Part shown: piece after piece, positions 28,001 through 32,852 of the stretch
Numbering within the stretch: the first letter of the stretch is position 1
Layout: each line of letters opens with the position of its first letter
DNA from: Aplysia californica
Lineage: Eukaryota; Mollusca; Gastropoda; Aplysiida; Aplysiidae
Assembly (NCBI RefSeq): GCF_000002075.1
Contig: NW_004797278.1
Coordinates: 2,164,639 to 2,228,638, forward strand
DNA length: 64,000 nt
Direction: 5' to 3'
Notes under the pieces: generated by a model
Told to the model about the DNA's origin: nothing
The model's input: the letters and a program-made list of their open reading frames with translations, nothing else
Database searches by the model: none
Translations under genes and position numbers: made by a program

Positions 28001-31000
28001 AATTTCTATTTATTTTAAAAGTCCATGTACAGCTTTACAATTTCAACTTTAATCTAGTTAGCAAAACATGTTCCCCGATGATTTAACTGGATTCAATAAT
28101 GTTGAGAGTGCATGTGTGAAAACGATTTCAAACTACGTCTAGAAATTCAAATTCAGTTATAGTTGCATGTTAGTAACCAGTATAAGAATTTGACATGTGT
28201 TCCTAATAGTACATATTTTGCTACCGTAGAATTACAAAGTTCTATCTGACATTTTTCACCAAATGTTCTACCTGCTCTACCATAATCGTAAGATTATTTG
28301 AAGTCGGTATCAACATATTCAAAGAATTGCATTAAAAAAACTATTTACATGTGAAACTCAAAATTTTTTACATCCAATTTCTCAAAACAAGGTTTGTAAT
28401 TTTGGGGTGGAGATTTATGAAATCAATTTAGAATAGTTTATGTCCCGAAAAATTCTTTTGGAAATAATAAACAGTTCACTGATAAGCTAAAATTGCAAGT
28501 TAAAGTTACCATATTTGTCCAAGAATATTCGTCGCTAAACCAGACTGCATGAAAAAATCTCTTGCCTGGGTACCTGAGAAAATGAAAAAAAATAAATATA
28601 TATTTTGTTGTTGTTGTCATTAGCGATACAGTAGCATCTGAGCGTTAACTCTTCTGCATGATGCCATTCTGTAATAGCTGCATGTCTGCTCGAATTGTAG
28701 TCTTGAGGAGTAGAGACAGTTAGATGTGTGGGGTAGCCTGGGAAGAAAACATCCCCTCAAATCGGTTAGTTTTCTACAGAAGAACAGATGATGCTCCACT
28801 GTCTCTGAGGAGTAGTCACATAGTGGGCAGGCAGCAGACTGCTTTACTCCGATTCGGTTGAGATGTTGATTGAGGGGCACATGTTGTGTTCTAAGTTGGA
28901 AGATTGTGGACTGATCTCCCCTCCTCAACTCATTGATTGGATCTTTGACCAGTGGTTTTTATATATATTTTCAAAAGCATAAAATTAATGACAAAAATTT
29001 CAATATGTCATAAAGCTTTAACTATGTTGTAGATTTGAAGCTGAAAATATTACTGTTATCAACCAACACATCTAACAAAACAAAATTTTTTTAAAACTTT
29101 ACAACAGGGAAAAAATAGCAAAGAATAATTACTTCAATTCCAGTGAGCATAGACAGCACAATCAACATTTGTATGTATCGAGGTGCAAACCAAAATAAAA
29201 AATTAACTTAATTGCAAAAAAAATAATTTATCAACCACAAGCTGCAGAATGCAAATTTAAAAAGCCAGAAAAAATAAAATGCATTGACCTTTAAATGATC
29301 CCTTGAAATGTCAGAAACAAACAAACAAATTTAATAAATAAAAGCCTTTCACTATAAATGTCAATATTTAATTCTTTATCCACATTCATACAATTATAAG
29401 AGGAAACAATTAAAAAAATTTTTAAGTTGTGAATCTCATTCAGCATCTAGTCTTATTATCTATATAACTGTTTACAGATCGATCTATGTTATCTCATCCT
29501 ATTTAATAGACTGAGCACTTTATGAACTGTTTGAGAAAACAACGCTTTTATCAATGCAAAAGCCATTGCTTAAAAATTAGAATAAGATGAAAACAAATAA
29601 ACACTGAACATTTTAAGATTAAAAATTATATGCCATAAAGAGGGTTTATATATATTTCTTTACCTGTCACAAAGCCATTGACAGGCTTCAGGGTATAAAA
29701 CTGGTCATCATGCTTTGCCCGATCTTCCCCAGTTACTCGCCAAGCATCTGCAGAACCATCAAGAATATAAAAGTAAAGGCTATAAATATAATTCTACCAT
29801 GAACATGAACACAGAGCAAATCAGAGGGAAGATTAAGTCAGTTGCCCAAGACTTTCATTACTCAAAACATTTAACTTTACTTGTCCACATGTGATTAAAA
29901 TACAGAAAACTGGTTAAAAATAATGTATCTGTATCTGGTGGTCCTGACCTTTACATCACTTTTTAGAAGGAACCATATATTCTTTGGATCTCAAAATTTA
30001 AGCAAGGAAAATCCAAACACCCCCCCCCCCCTTTTTTTTTTTAAATGCAACAATTTGGTGTTTATTCTCAAGTGATCCAGCCCCTTGCAGTTTCAAAAAC
30101 TTTTTGAATTAAAAAAAACCACATAAATTTCTAGAGAAATTAGAAGAACAGCAAAGACCATGTGTGTTTGTTTACGGAAGGGGGGATTTAATTAATTTTT
30201 TTTTTTTGGGGCGGGGGGGACGAGTATTTCTAATAACTTTTGTATATGGAGTGTCACTGTAACCCCCCCCCTCCAAAATCCCATGAAAATATGATTAACT
30301 CTTAAAGACTTTTATTCAAAACTAAGCTTACAACCTCTGTATAGATCTTCATACAAAGAATTAAAATCATTTTTCTTCCACGATAAAGGGATAACTTTTT
30401 AAATTAATAATGACGTATATAATATTATAAAATTAATAAGTACCCATACATAGCAAAGTAGACACAATTTAGATGAATCAAAGTAAAAACAACATTTTTT
30501 ATTTTTAAAAAAATCAAACATTCCATCAATCAATAAAAACCTGTGCTATATTATAATATATAAATGAGTCATGACGTGGTGGAATCAGGCGCTTGTCAAT
30601 TTTTGGGTATATGGCGTTATTGGTATCATCTTAAAGGTTGTTCATTGTTCTTGCATTTGATGAAAAAAGTATCCATTTATCTTGAATAGAAGTCAAGATG
30701 TTAACGATTGAAGAAGGTGGGGTCGCCTGTTTTCAGAAGTAAAATTAGCGAGAAAATGGCCGCCAAATTTTGGTGACTTCCATAGCTCAAGAGTCCTTGG
30801 AAACTACAAATTTACATTTGTTTGTACTTTCATTCAACATTTTTTAAATAATCAACACACAAGAATGTTTTTGAATGGACATACAAGGTGTTGAGCCAAA
30901 AAACAAATATTCGCAAAAAAATTCCAAACTGGTTGAAACATGCCGATTCCTTCGATTTCATTATTTTGACAAGTGCCTGATTTCACCATGATGCCTCACA

Positions 31001-31065
31001 TGATATAGCAGTTTTTTTTCCTAAATGACGAATTACAGCTGCAACATACCTTGACTTCCTGCCAT
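1304..31065 (-). CDS. ITSN1: Intersectin (EH/SH3 endocytic scaffold), multi-exon
   Basis: Scaffold of clathrin-mediated endocytosis at the plasma membrane. Reading exons by homology and GT/AG sites on the minus strand gives 2 EH domains (about residues 6-90 and 200-290), a charged coiled coil (about 352-668), and SH3A (756-829), SH3B (880-942), SH3C (965-1023), SH3D (1034-1110) and SH3E (1137-1196). The 31 chained coding exons have consistent phases and total about 1198 codons to the in-frame stop at 1304-1306, close to the roughly 1200-residue short form of vertebrate ITSN1. The start ATG at 31063-31065 (MAGSQ) is followed after 5 codons plus 1 nt by a GTATGT donor, and the next exon continues in phase into EH1. 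A 5'UTR intron is likely, because an acceptor-like AG lies about 20 nt upstream of the ATG. Vertebrates have two paralogues (ITSN1, ITSN2); an invertebrate normally has one, so the symbol marks the family. The gene is divergent from CRYZL1. Confidence 0.96.
1312..1949 (-). CDS. ITSN1: Intersectin linker and SH3E exons
   Basis: Exon 1874-1949 (76 nt; [20 protein letters not shown]) joins exon 1312-1494 (183 nt; [50 protein letters not shown]). Human SH3E has the same AQNDDEL, DPDWW and LFPSNYV signatures. The exon ends in a near-consensus donor CGT/GTGAGT at 1311; reading through it gives Cys-Glu-stop (TAA at 1304-1306). So this exon can end a short isoform or splice on to DH-PH-C2 exons below coordinate 1, as in vertebrate ITSN-S and ITSN-L. 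Confidence 0.93.
2762..4557 (-). CDS. ITSN1: Intersectin SH3D exons
   Basis: Exon 4436-4557 (122 nt) encodes [20 protein letters not shown] and [11 protein letters not shown]. Exon 2762-2872 (111 nt) encodes [20 protein letters not shown] and a Ser/Pro tail. Human SH3D reads [38 protein letters not shown]. Splice sites are GTACAA and GTGAGT donors with CAG and TAG acceptors. The 1.6-kb intron holds an inverted-repeat element with a SINE nested in it. Confidence 0.93.
3477..4373. mobile_element. MITE-like element with about 60-bp imperfect terminal inverted repeats, split by a SINE
   Basis: The left end starts ATTTACTGAT and the right end finishes ATCAGTAAAT. About 60 bp inside each end are inverted copies (shared cores AACGATCG.ATAATTG). 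The left arm also contains a tandem second copy of the same about 60-bp unit. There is no transposase frame. The tRNA-derived SINE at 3664-4181 sits inside. The target duplication is unclear. Confidence 0.6.
3664..4181 (-). mobile_element. tRNA-derived SINE, family A, full length
   Basis: On the minus strand it starts at about 4180 with a tRNA-like head: box A TGGCCTAGAGG and box B GGTTCGAATCC. It runs through a purine-rich body and ends in the core GGCGCTC...GAGCGC-type domain near 3690. Target duplication CA[CT]CAAGGAAC lies on both sides (about 3652-3663 and 4184-4195). Close relative of the copy at 18841-19371. Confidence 0.75.
4980..5385 (+). mobile_element. LINE 3'-end fragment (reverse transcriptase C-terminal region)
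   Basis: Plus-strand conceptual peptide [20 protein letters not shown], then [31 protein letters not shown] and [12 protein letters not shown]. This is the typical C-terminal end of RTE/CR1-like non-LTR polyproteins (GH-x-R ... G-x-R-x-RGRPKK ... W). One in-frame stop (CAATGA) is visible, and the 5' part is missing. It lies antisense in the intron between the microexon and SH3D. Confidence 0.7.
5433..5460 (-). CDS. ITSN1: 28-nt intersectin microexon between SH3C and SH3D
   Basis: CAG acceptor, then 9 codons reading PEQKSTKKP plus one base, then a GTAAGG donor. It starts in phase 0 (after SH3C) and leaves one base that completes the Glu at the start of the SH3D exon (EIARVIAPY). Using this microexon or the terminal exon at 8494 would decide between the SH3D-SH3E form and the DPF-tail form. 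Confidence 0.8.
5640..7040. other. Intron/3' flank between SH3D microexon and DPF exon; no gene
   Basis: AT-rich and non-coding apart from a poly-C (6277-6288) and poly-G (6321-6338) pair. If the DPF-tail exon is used as terminal exon, its 3'UTR and polyadenylation site must lie here on the minus strand. Only weak signals (TGTAAA-type at about 6680) are visible. Confidence 0.45.
7043..8494 (-). CDS. ITSN1: Alternative 3'-terminal exon of intersectin: DPF-rich AP2/clathrin-binding tail
   Basis: One long open exon of 483 codons plus stop, with a strong acceptor (GCCTTTTGCAG at about 8495) in the phase left by SH3C. The protein would have EH1-EH2-coil-SH3A-B-C followed by this tail, about 1506 residues. 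The tail has six DPF motifs (NDPF, DDPF, GDPF twice, DDPF, SDPF), many D-x-[LM]-F motifs (NDMF, DDMF, DNLF, EDLF, DDLF), two clathrin-box-like sites ([10 protein letters not shown]) and a C-terminal RRAPPPPV. This resembles the Eps15 tail, which binds the AP2 alpha appendage. It is absent from the main ITSN1 product. I recall a mammalian ITSN1-22a isoform with a similar layout, from memory only. I saw no canonical AATAAA downstream on the minus strand within about 800 nt. Confidence 0.82.
   Translation of the reverse strand, partial: PDKAPPNSTNSDSLFGDFGGNDPFGSDILSSASNQLDDPFAGAGLDPMGDPFASVSGTASSTNDMFSAVASPTSPMDDMFGSTTASAISPVDNLFASADPAPTSSSSSAFGSDLLSGFGDMSGAFGSTGSASLSTETKPTQSVSSAILSDGSDTTVSTATPMSENVSNLLSNLTLAKSEESSVTAVKSENPPDILGTTASGTELPAEEGGGEDRFAALSGLDWGDLGVDNSNDKPQGGLLDAIAPSPTTAASGVKKDEASGGVDAFSTSEDLFGGGDPFGKGGSALSNDDPFGKEMTTAVLEGFGATAEKENVHDNAPSDKPAPAPEGSDPFAGVLSAPVSQGDLKGSGVLGGVDFGLFDGLDQGTSQEKSSSKNDDLFSLDLVASPTSAKPPQSTSSLPDLVALEQDALQNNSLEIKLKDGIITKDNPALSSAAMESMTTQVDSGMGRTRSGSRRAPPPPVASAGTAPSAPDKNAGVSLNVS
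9028..9360. repeat. Dispersed repeat family C, copy 1 (runs into assembly gap)
   Basis: Shares GTGTCACGACG..GTGG, the 'GTTCATT.GTCTTGC' block and 'GAGAAAATGGCCG' with the copies at 13141-13600 and 30568-31000. It is cut by the N run. Non-coding; intronic in intersectin. Confidence 0.65.
9361..9460. other. Assembly gap (100 N)
   Basis: Exactly 100 N, a conventional unknown-size scaffold gap, between a poly-C end and an AT repeat. Confidence 0.99.
9485..10335 (+). repeat. Direct repeat pair of about 250 bp around a short SINE
   Basis: Segments 9485-9735 and 10075-10335 align over their length (shared GCGTCTTAGAAGA.GGACTT, TTAGATCTAAAC.AAACTAA, AACTTTCACAAATATAATA) at perhaps 80 percent identity by eye. 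The spacer carries the SINE piece at 9776-9946. The two are an old local duplication or two copies of a repeat. Confidence 0.65.
9763..9959 (-). mobile_element. Short SINE relative with intact target duplication
   Basis: The 13-bp direct repeat CGATGAAAGGAAT flanks 9776-9946. The insert begins with the shared 3' core (GTAGAGGTTTTACGGCGC... CATAAGGTCATATGAGCGCC on the plus strand) but has only about 170 bp, without the family B body. It is a 5'-truncated or separate short form. Confidence 0.75.
10503..10562 (+). repeat. (GA)n purine microsatellite
   Basis: GAGAGA tract with a few AAAG interruptions, in an intersectin intron. It accounts for the Arg/Glu open frame read across it. Confidence 0.9.
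10982..11646 (-). CDS. ITSN1: Intersectin SH3C exons
   Basis: A 68-nt linker exon (11579-11646; [16 protein letters not shown]...) precedes the 176-nt SH3C exon (10982-11157), which encodes [31 protein letters not shown] and [14 protein letters not shown]. The linker acceptor is set at AAAG/TT because the nearer CAG would give an immediate stop after joining SH3B. SH3C ends in phase 0, and two downstream choices start in phase 0: the DPF-rich terminal exon (8494) and the 28-nt microexon (5460). Confidence 0.93.
11735..12012 (+). repeat. Minisatellite, about 5 units of 55-70 bp
   Basis: Five successive units share ATACCATCACATTATTTTCA, CTATTTTCTGC and CAACAAAATGAATGTCTTA with small indels. 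It is intronic, between SH3C and SH3B, and ends about 190 bp before the SH3B exon. Confidence 0.85.
12202..13889 (-). CDS. ITSN1: Intersectin SH3B exons
   Basis: Exon 13689-13889 (201 nt) encodes a Ser-rich linker, then [20 protein letters not shown] and [14 protein letters not shown]. Exon 12202-12257 (56 nt) encodes [19 protein letters not shown]. Together they match human SH3B (ALYPWRAKKDNHLNF, QQDMWWFGE, GWFPKSYVKLISG), with the second Trp of the WW pair replaced by Tyr. The donor after TCAGG is GTAAGG. The intron between them holds a tRNA-derived SINE and a copy of repeat family C. Confidence 0.93.
12878..13125 (+). mobile_element. tRNA-derived SINE, family D
   Basis: Head GCGTCTGTGGTGTAGCAGTC (box A-like) with a decayed box B (TTTCAATTCCC), then TCTGCTGGGACATTGTATC, CCCTGACCGGCAGGGTC and TAAAACATCTAC. 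The same modules occur at 49575-49795, 50040-50165, 53605-53848 and 54240-54425. Confidence 0.75.
13141..13600. mobile_element. Repeat family C, copy 2, imperfect terminal inverted repeats
   Basis: About 460 bp non-coding. The left end (GTCACAACGCGATGGAATCAGG) and the inverted right end (GAGGCATCGTGGTGAAATCAGG, shown here in parts of one family) pair imperfectly, and ACATTT lies just outside both ends. Best read as a MITE-like element. The same family is at 9028 and 30568. Confidence 0.6.
14336..14417 (-). CDS. ITSN1: Intersectin SH3A-SH3B linker exon
   Basis: An 82-nt exon (1+81) encoding [20 protein letters not shown] and then SSSQFTQ. The acceptor (TTATTTCAG) and donor (GTATTA) are good. 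Ser/Thr-rich, no domain. It joins the Gly codon split at the end of SH3A to the phase-0 start of the SH3B exon. Confidence 0.82.
14788..15333 (-). CDS. ITSN1: Intersectin SH3A exons
   Basis: Exons 15242-15333 (92 nt) and 14788-14915 (128 nt) encode [17 protein letters not shown] (ALYDY-type motif and acidic RT loop) and [15 protein letters not shown] (the 3-10 helix and last strand). SH3A of intersectin is the main dynamin- and Sos1-binding SH3 in vertebrates. The n-Src loop segment ([19 protein letters not shown]) carries one Trp. Acceptors and donors are canonical (GTAAGT, GTAGGT). Confidence 0.93.
15640..16056 (-). mobile_element. SINE family B, with long poly-G/C end
   Basis: About 400 bp flanked by CTATTGCT on both sides (about 15629 and 16052). 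The plus-strand order is GTAGAGGTTTT.GGCGCTCGCA core, AAGGGGTGGATGTCAACAG, TTCAACAGCACAAAGTCTG, CGGGAATGGCCTAAAGACAC, then about 30 G. Same family as 37104-37497 and 46648-47031. It lies next to the weak donor of the WFDF exon. Confidence 0.75.
16098..16639 (-). CDS. ITSN1: Intersectin exons: Ala-Pro repeat and WFDF motif linker
   Basis: Exon 16542-16639 (98 nt) encodes AKAA followed by three copies of a 24-nt unit reading APAPAPAA. Exon 16098-16262 (165 nt) encodes [13 protein letters not shown] and a Ser/Thr/Gly-rich stretch. Phases fit on both sides (1+96+1, 2+162+1). NWFDF is of the WxxF type bound by AP2 side sites, comparable to human NNWADF, but here it precedes SH3A. The 3' donor (ACGG/GTTGGT) is weak and was chosen because it alone restores phase with SH3A; a SINE lies just beyond it. 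Confidence 0.78.
17004..23786 (-). CDS. ITSN1: Intersectin coiled-coil (KLERQ-type) exons
   Basis: Eight exons chain in phase: 23636-23786 ([20 protein letters not shown]), 23079-23190, 22507-22656 ([20 protein letters not shown]), 20250-20390, 18641-18725, 18100-18239 and 17004-17173; the 112-nt exon at 23079-23190 has only 1 nt of a split codon at its start. They encode a highly charged Glu/Lys/Arg/Gln helix with heptad character, matching the human KLERQ segment ([27 protein letters not shown]). The region mediates dimerisation and Eps15 or SNAP contacts in vertebrate intersectins. The intron from 20391 to 22506 contains an assembly gap and a 1.37-kb duplicate of the CRYZL1 promoter; the intron from 18726 to 20249 contains a complete SINE. 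Confidence 0.92.
18829..19386 (-). mobile_element. tRNA-derived SINE, family A, full length with A-tail
   Basis: Target duplication CCCTACATTTCT at both ends. On the minus strand the element runs from a tRNA-like head at 19371 (box A TGGCCTAGAGG, perfect box B GGTTCGAATCC) to the hairpin core at about 18880 and an about 20-nt A tail (T run at 18841-18860). Pol III boxes look intact. About 520 bp; close to the copy at 3664. Confidence 0.82.
20628..20727. other. Assembly gap (100 N)
   Basis: A run of 100 N immediately left of the duplicated CRYZL1 promoter segment. Confidence 0.99.
20728..22099 (+). pseudogene. Duplicate of CRYZL1 promoter and exon 1 inside an intersectin intron
   Basis: Collinear with 32478-33843. 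By eye I saw one 6-bp indel in a GATCTA repeat and one substitution, but I did not align every base. It includes a copy of the CRYZL1 start codon (21878) and its exon-1 donor (21934/21935), but no later CRYZL1 exon follows. It begins exactly at the N gap and ends inside a MITE. It is either a very recent duplication or an assembly error (misplaced alternate haplotype). Confidence 0.8.
22104..22218 (+). repeat. 115-bp segment repeated at 24992-25106
   Basis: Starts AAAAATTATTGAGC and ends TAGTCTACAATCTCA in both places, with one or two mismatches. It directly abuts the CRYZL1 promoter duplicate. The other copy lies in the EH2 intron, 2.9 kb away, in the same orientation. Confidence 0.85.
24129..24221 (-). 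CDS. ITSN1: Candidate in-frame cassette exon of intersectin
   Basis: An open 93-nt stretch between the linker exon and the first coiled-coil exon would insert 31 residues (starts [14 protein letters not shown], ends RQAGIDVA) without changing frame. It has a good donor (A/GTTAGT) and exactly the phase needed on both sides (2+90+1). The acceptor AG is preceded by a poor polypyrimidine tract, so it could be chance or a weakly used alternative exon. I do not recognise the peptide in vertebrate intersectins. Confidence 0.4.
24311..24427 (-). CDS. ITSN1: Intersectin linker exon between EH2 and coiled coil
   Basis: A 117-nt exon (2+114+1) encoding [20 protein letters not shown] and then a Pro/Ala stretch ending LSIDDQ. 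It has a polypyrimidine AG acceptor and a GTAGGA donor. The short acidic/aromatic DAFTDLL resembles endocytic linear motifs, but that is only a resemblance. Its end phase matches both the coiled-coil exon at 23786 and the candidate cassette exon at 24221. Confidence 0.82.
24786..25876 (-). CDS. ITSN1: Intersectin exons for EH domain 2
   Basis: Exons 25785-25876, 25205-25268 and 24786-24967 chain in phase. They show [44 protein letters not shown] and the EF-hand loop [19 protein letters not shown]. The conserved Trp of the NPF pocket and the loop acidic residues are present. The intron between 24967 and 25205 holds a 115-bp sequence that recurs at 22104-22218. After the domain the exon continues into a Ser/Pro linker ([14 protein letters not shown]). 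Confidence 0.95.
24992..25106 (+). repeat. Second copy of the 115-bp segment
   Basis: Matches 22104-22218 (see there). Intronic, 24 bp beyond the acceptor side of the EH2 exon at 24967. No coding potential. Confidence 0.85.
26382..27327 (-). CDS. ITSN1: Intersectin exons for the Met/Gly/Pro-rich EH1-EH2 linker
   Basis: Exon 27139-27327 (189 nt) encodes [13 protein letters not shown]...AGVAPTG. It is followed by a 31-nt microexon at 26382-26412 ([10 protein letters not shown]). Both have clean donor and acceptor sites and phases that match their neighbours (2+186+1 and 2+27+2 nt). Human ITSN1 has a comparable low-complexity Met/Pro/Val linker here. No domain is visible; this is a flexible spacer. 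The intron between them carries a TTAA-flanked MITE. Confidence 0.85.
26688..26843. mobile_element. piggyBac-type MITE with TTAA target duplication
   Basis: TTAA followed by CACTTTGC.GTCAC on the left, mirrored by GTGAC.GCAAAGTG then TTAA on the right. About 150 bp inside, no frame. TTAA duplication is the hallmark of piggyBac transposition. Intronic in the EH1-EH2 linker. Confidence 0.72.
27647..31065 (-). CDS. ITSN1: Intersectin exons for start codon and EH domain 1
   Basis: Exons 31050-31065, 29664-29747, 28510-28573 and 27647-27861 join in phase. They encode MAGSQ, then an EH domain with the signatures [26 protein letters not shown] and LGQIW (the conserved Trp that forms the NPF-peptide pocket). 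The second EF-hand loop, [12 protein letters not shown], has acidic or polar residues at positions 1, 3, 5, 9 and 12, so calcium binding is plausible. EH1 binds NPF motifs of endocytic partners such as epsins. The last exon runs on into a Met/Pro/Gly-rich linker. The intron between 28573 and 29664 is about 1.1 kb and contains a LINE 3' fragment. Confidence 0.95.
28605..28935 (-). mobile_element. 3'-end fragment of an I-type LINE
   Basis: The minus-strand peptide includes [40 protein letters not shown] and [10 protein letters not shown]. This is the Cys/His-containing C-terminus that follows RNase H, and it matches the LINE at 54762-58646 (RREQVTIFRLRTQNTPLSSY, NCPLCDCQDETVPHHLF). It ends in a short (TTG)n run at 28603-28616. 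Only the last about 100 residues are present. Confidence 0.75.
30568..31000. mobile_element. Repeat family C, copy 3, best-preserved inverted ends
   Basis: Left end TGAGTCATGACGTGGTGGAA and inverted right end TGAGGCATCATGGTGAAATC pair over about 33 bp (continuing CAGGC.CTTGTCAA on both). 433 bp, non-coding. It lies just downstream of the intersectin start-codon exon, within its first coding intron. Confidence 0.65.
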
Positions 31066-31480
31066 GACTGTAAGTTCACTGTCCCTGCGGAATATAATTT
31101 GAAATAAAAATCTTTGTTTTTGTTTTTGTTACGGTTTTGCGGCGCTCGCAACTAAATCTCACTTTAAAACATGCCATGAAATTATCATCAAAATACTGTG
31201 GTGTGAACAACAAAAGAAAAAAAAAGGGAGATGGGAAGCAGCAAAAAAACCCAAACATTTAAGTTTCTTCCTCTGCACCGACAAGAAATGCCAACCAATA
31301 GCTGGGGGTTCTTTAAAGGAGCAAGATAGACACTGACTCATTTATTTAAGCAGTCAACAATCCCCCCCCCCCCTTAAAAAAAAAACCCCACGACAAACAC
31401 AGTCAATGACAAGACAAATGAGTCTCCTGCTTACTTTTTAAAACCATGGATAAAGAAAACAGGGGTCATACTAAACTGCG

Positions 31481-31796
31481 GTCTTTTCGTGTCTGATCAT
31501 GAAAAGACACGAATGGATAAAAAAAAGACACGAAACGGTAAGATTAAATTGCTTGAAATCAATTCCTATCACAACAGTTTCCCCTGTATTGTGACTAGTC
31601 AAGCAATTCAACCTTACCTGATGCAAACAGACATATGTAAAGTAAAGACACGAAAAGACATGATAACATAATGATGAACATGGGTACTGTCGATGTCGGG
31701 GCACCTTGAAGATGATGAAGTCTGAAGATCTCCAATGGCTGTAAATCCCATGACCAGTGATGTCACTCCAAAGTATTATATCTTTTCGTGTCTTTT
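31481..31796. promoter_or_regulatory. Cluster of AAAGACACGAA motifs in both orientations with an internal hairpin
   Basis: The motif occurs at about 31481 (inverted), 31503, 31525, 31644 and 31781 (inverted). Between them, GGTAAGATTAAATTGCTTGA (31538-31557) pairs with TCAAGCAATTCAACCTTACC (31600-31619). It lies 0.4-0.7 kb upstream of the intersectin ATG. It could be regulatory sites or a decayed inverted-repeat element. Confidence 0.45.
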
Positions 31797-31893
31797 AACA
31801 TTTTAGTGTACAATAACCGAGAAAACAGCCAGGGCTTAGTCTTTAGAAAACTTGAGTCAAAAGAGTTCAGAGGAGAACCCATCCTCGACAATA

Positions 31894-32165
31894 ATACAAG
31901 AGTAAGGACAGAGACAGACTGAGAGACAGTAGTAAGTACTGCAGGGGGAGGGGCAGTGTGTTGAGAGTAAGAGCAGGTTAGTGAGTAGGCCTACATTTTG
32001 ACAAAATATCAAAGTCAAAAGTAACCGACCATCAAGTAGGTCTATCAAGAGTAAAGGCAGAGACTGAGGGACAGTAGTAATCACTGCCAGGGGAGGGGCA
32101 GTGTATGAGTATGAGCAGTGAATACATTTTGACAAAATATTCAAAGTCAAAAGCAGGGCCATCAA
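31894..32165 (+). repeat. Imperfect tandem duplication, two units of about 130 bp
   Basis: Both units carry GAGTAA.G.CAGAGAC, GACAGTAGTAA, GGGGAGGGGCAGTGT and CATTTTGACAAAATAT.CAAAG. Non-coding; inside the divergent intergenic region. Confidence 0.7.
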
Positions 32166-32253
32166 ATTATCAAAATATCATTAATATTCACATTAAGATC
32201 TACAATGCAAATATACAAACACTAGGCCAATCAAAATTTGAGGAAGAGATGTT

Positions 32254-32518
32254 GGCGCTTTTTCGGTAGTCCCTACCCCCCTTATTTGGGCCTAGATCTA
32301 GACTATCTAGATTTCTAGATCTTAATGTTTGATGCGCAGTGAGCGAGAGATCATGCCCAACAATTGCAAAACATCAAATTATGGTGGTAAACTTCTGCCC
32401 CCCTGAACCCCCCACCCCCTCCATAGTTTTATAAGGTCAGGGGGAAGCCCCCCAACTCTTTGGGCCAAAACTGGCAAGTAATAGAATTGGGGGGTGGGTA
32501 CTATCAAATTTAAGCGCC
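32254..32518 (-). mobile_element. hAT-like MITE, copy 1 (inverted relative to copy 2)
   Basis: Terminal inverted repeats GGCGCTTTTTCGGTAGTCCC and a decayed right end (GGTGGGTACTATCAA...AAGCGCC). Flanking octamers GAGATGTT and ACGATGTT match at 6 of 8, consistent with an old 8-bp target duplication. The interior is the reverse complement of copy 2 (CAGGGGG, ATTTGATGTTTTGCA). Its right end recurs at the left edge of the duplicate at 20728. Confidence 0.65.
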
Positions 32519-32714
32519 ACGATGTTTACAGTAGTGGTAGATCTAGAATCTAGTGCAGTCGCAACCGCAAGACAACGAATACAAGACAGCCAGGTCTTTT
32601 TCCTCTAGACTCTCTATATTTTAGAGTTTCGTCCCAACTATCGGACATGATCATTTATTTCTTCTCTAGAATCTAGATCTAGAATCTAGTTATTGAGACA
32701 AGAGAGAGCAGAAC

Positions 32715-32852
32715 ATGTCAGAAGAAACAGAAAACACGCCCAATGACATTGCTTTGATTTTGAAAAACATTGGTAGATCTACTGCTGCTCTCAGATACTC
32801 TTTTGACCTCTGCACCCAAGACTTGCGGGTGAGACACGAGCTATACAAGTAG
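32715..32852 (+). CDS. Small open frame with donor site upstream of CRYZL1 (candidate first exon)
   Basis: ATG opens 45 codons beginning [20 protein letters not shown] and containing [19 protein letters not shown] good donor (TTGCGG/GTGAGA) follows that Arg at 32828 in phase 0, the phase required by CRYZL1 exon 2 (35548). So it could be an alternative CRYZL1 first exon, a separate gene, or chance. Composition is balanced and protein-like. The same frame occurs in the duplicate at 20971-21108. I do not recognise the peptide. Confidence 0.35.
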   Translation: MSEETENTPNDIALILKNIGRSTAALRYSFDLCTQDLRVRHELYK

